DNA of 64,000 nt from Osedax fenrisi (lineage: Eukaryota; Annelida; Polychaeta; Sabellida; Siboglinidae), in assembly GCA_964019155.1 (NCBI GenBank), contig OZ025242.1, forward strand, positions 27,640,118 to 27,704,117. Reading direction: 5' to 3'. The notes under the pieces were generated by a model, which ran no database searches, was not told the origin of the DNA, and saw only the letters and a program-made list of their open reading frames with translations. The translations under genes and the position numbers were made by a program. Below, in pieces: positions 63,371 to 64,000 of the stretch; position 1 is the first letter of the stretch, and each line of letters begins with the position of its first letter.

Positions 63371-64000
63371 GGGGAACGTCTCCGATTACCGACCCCCTAC
63401 TAATATCGACCCCCTCTCGTATCTCAGTAACTATATGAGATATCAACAAATTATATATACATGAACTGTTACTAATGATAGGAATGATAAATATGAATAA
63501 GTATTTTATTTAACAAATATTTAATCCTACAATTGTTATTTAATCAAATGTAATATTCTGTTTTTACTATTTGAATATTTGAATAATAACTTTTTTTAAA
63601 TCATTGTAAATACATAATTAATTAAAAGAAAACTTAATTTTTTGCATAATATTGTAGATCAATAAAATGTTTATAACTATTAGAAAAATAATTTAATTTG
63701 AATAATTATTAACCAATATATATTAATTATAGCAACCATTTTCCTATTACCGACCCTCTAAATTACCCTAATACCGACCCGATTGATTTATGATATCCAA
63801 TCAAAATAGATCCGTATTTTACTTTAAAATTTGTCATAAATTATTTATGTATCATTGATATAGATTTAGGATTCATGATTCCAGTTGATTATATACATAC
63901 TGATTAATAAATAAATATTAAATAATAATATACATTATTTTAATATAATTACTATAAAGTTTAAATTTAAATTGAATATTACTATTAAAACATACATTCA
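63371..64000. mobile_element. Second copy of the TIR element, cut by the window edge
   Basis: The left end GGGGAACGTCTCCGATTACC is flanked by TA, like the copy at 54774, and similarity continues over most of the visible 630 bases (for example TATCAACAAATTATATATAC and TTAATAAATAAATATTAAAT). It carries about 100 extra bases near 63785-63885 that copy 1 lacks. It lies in the intron before transporter exon a. Confidence 0.87.

Overview
This window is AT-rich nuclear DNA from an animal. The two long genes are cut into many short exons with GT..AG introns. Exons are visibly richer in G and C than the surrounding DNA, which is filled with (TA)n and (TAA)n microsatellites, tandem repeats and decayed transposons. 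The gene families (a class C GPCR of the metabotropic glutamate receptor type and an ABCC transporter) and the repeats (RTE and Jockey/CR1-like LINEs, a tRNA-derived SINE, MITEs, a Ty3/gypsy remnant) fit a metazoan. I cannot place the species from sequence alone. The few long open frames are mostly repeat-derived or shadows, so the genes were built by joining exons whose ends and reading phases agree.

Layout. (1) 2904-30032, plus strand: 17 exons of a class C GPCR. They cover most of the ligand-binding domain, the nine-cysteine domain, all seven membrane helices and the stop codon. The first exon or exons (signal peptide and start of the binding domain) lie left of the window or were not recognised. 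The large introns hold an RTE LINE with an internal inversion (19.4-22.0 kb), a short MITE (23.1 kb), a 398-bp tandem duplication (26.4 kb) and a tRNA-derived SINE (27.3 kb). (2) 30033-38972: no gene seen. It holds a decayed LINE (31.3-33.1 kb) and a roughly 4-kb block of nested tandem repeats whose edges are inverted copies of each other (33.16-37.16 kb). (3) 38973-41369, plus strand: a small two-exon gene for a 91-residue protein that I do not recognise. (4) 41.9-47.0 kb: LINE fragments, an element with a TTAA target site and a 398-bp MITE. (5) 63246-47026, minus strand: 19 exons giving the second half of an ABCC (MRP4-like) transporter, from the NBD1 Walker A motif through TMD2 and NBD2 to the stop. 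The exons preceding Walker A (TMD1) lie beyond the right edge. Its introns hold a LINE, two copies of one TIR element, several SINE copies, a gypsy-type LTR remnant and unusual minisatellites.

The receptor and the transporter converge on the small gene between them, and nothing in the sequence suggests they work together. The most interesting points are the receptor's ligand pocket, which keeps the residues for the amino-acid backbone but has lost the two basic residues that hold the side-chain carboxylate of glutamate, and the dense and varied repeat load of the introns.
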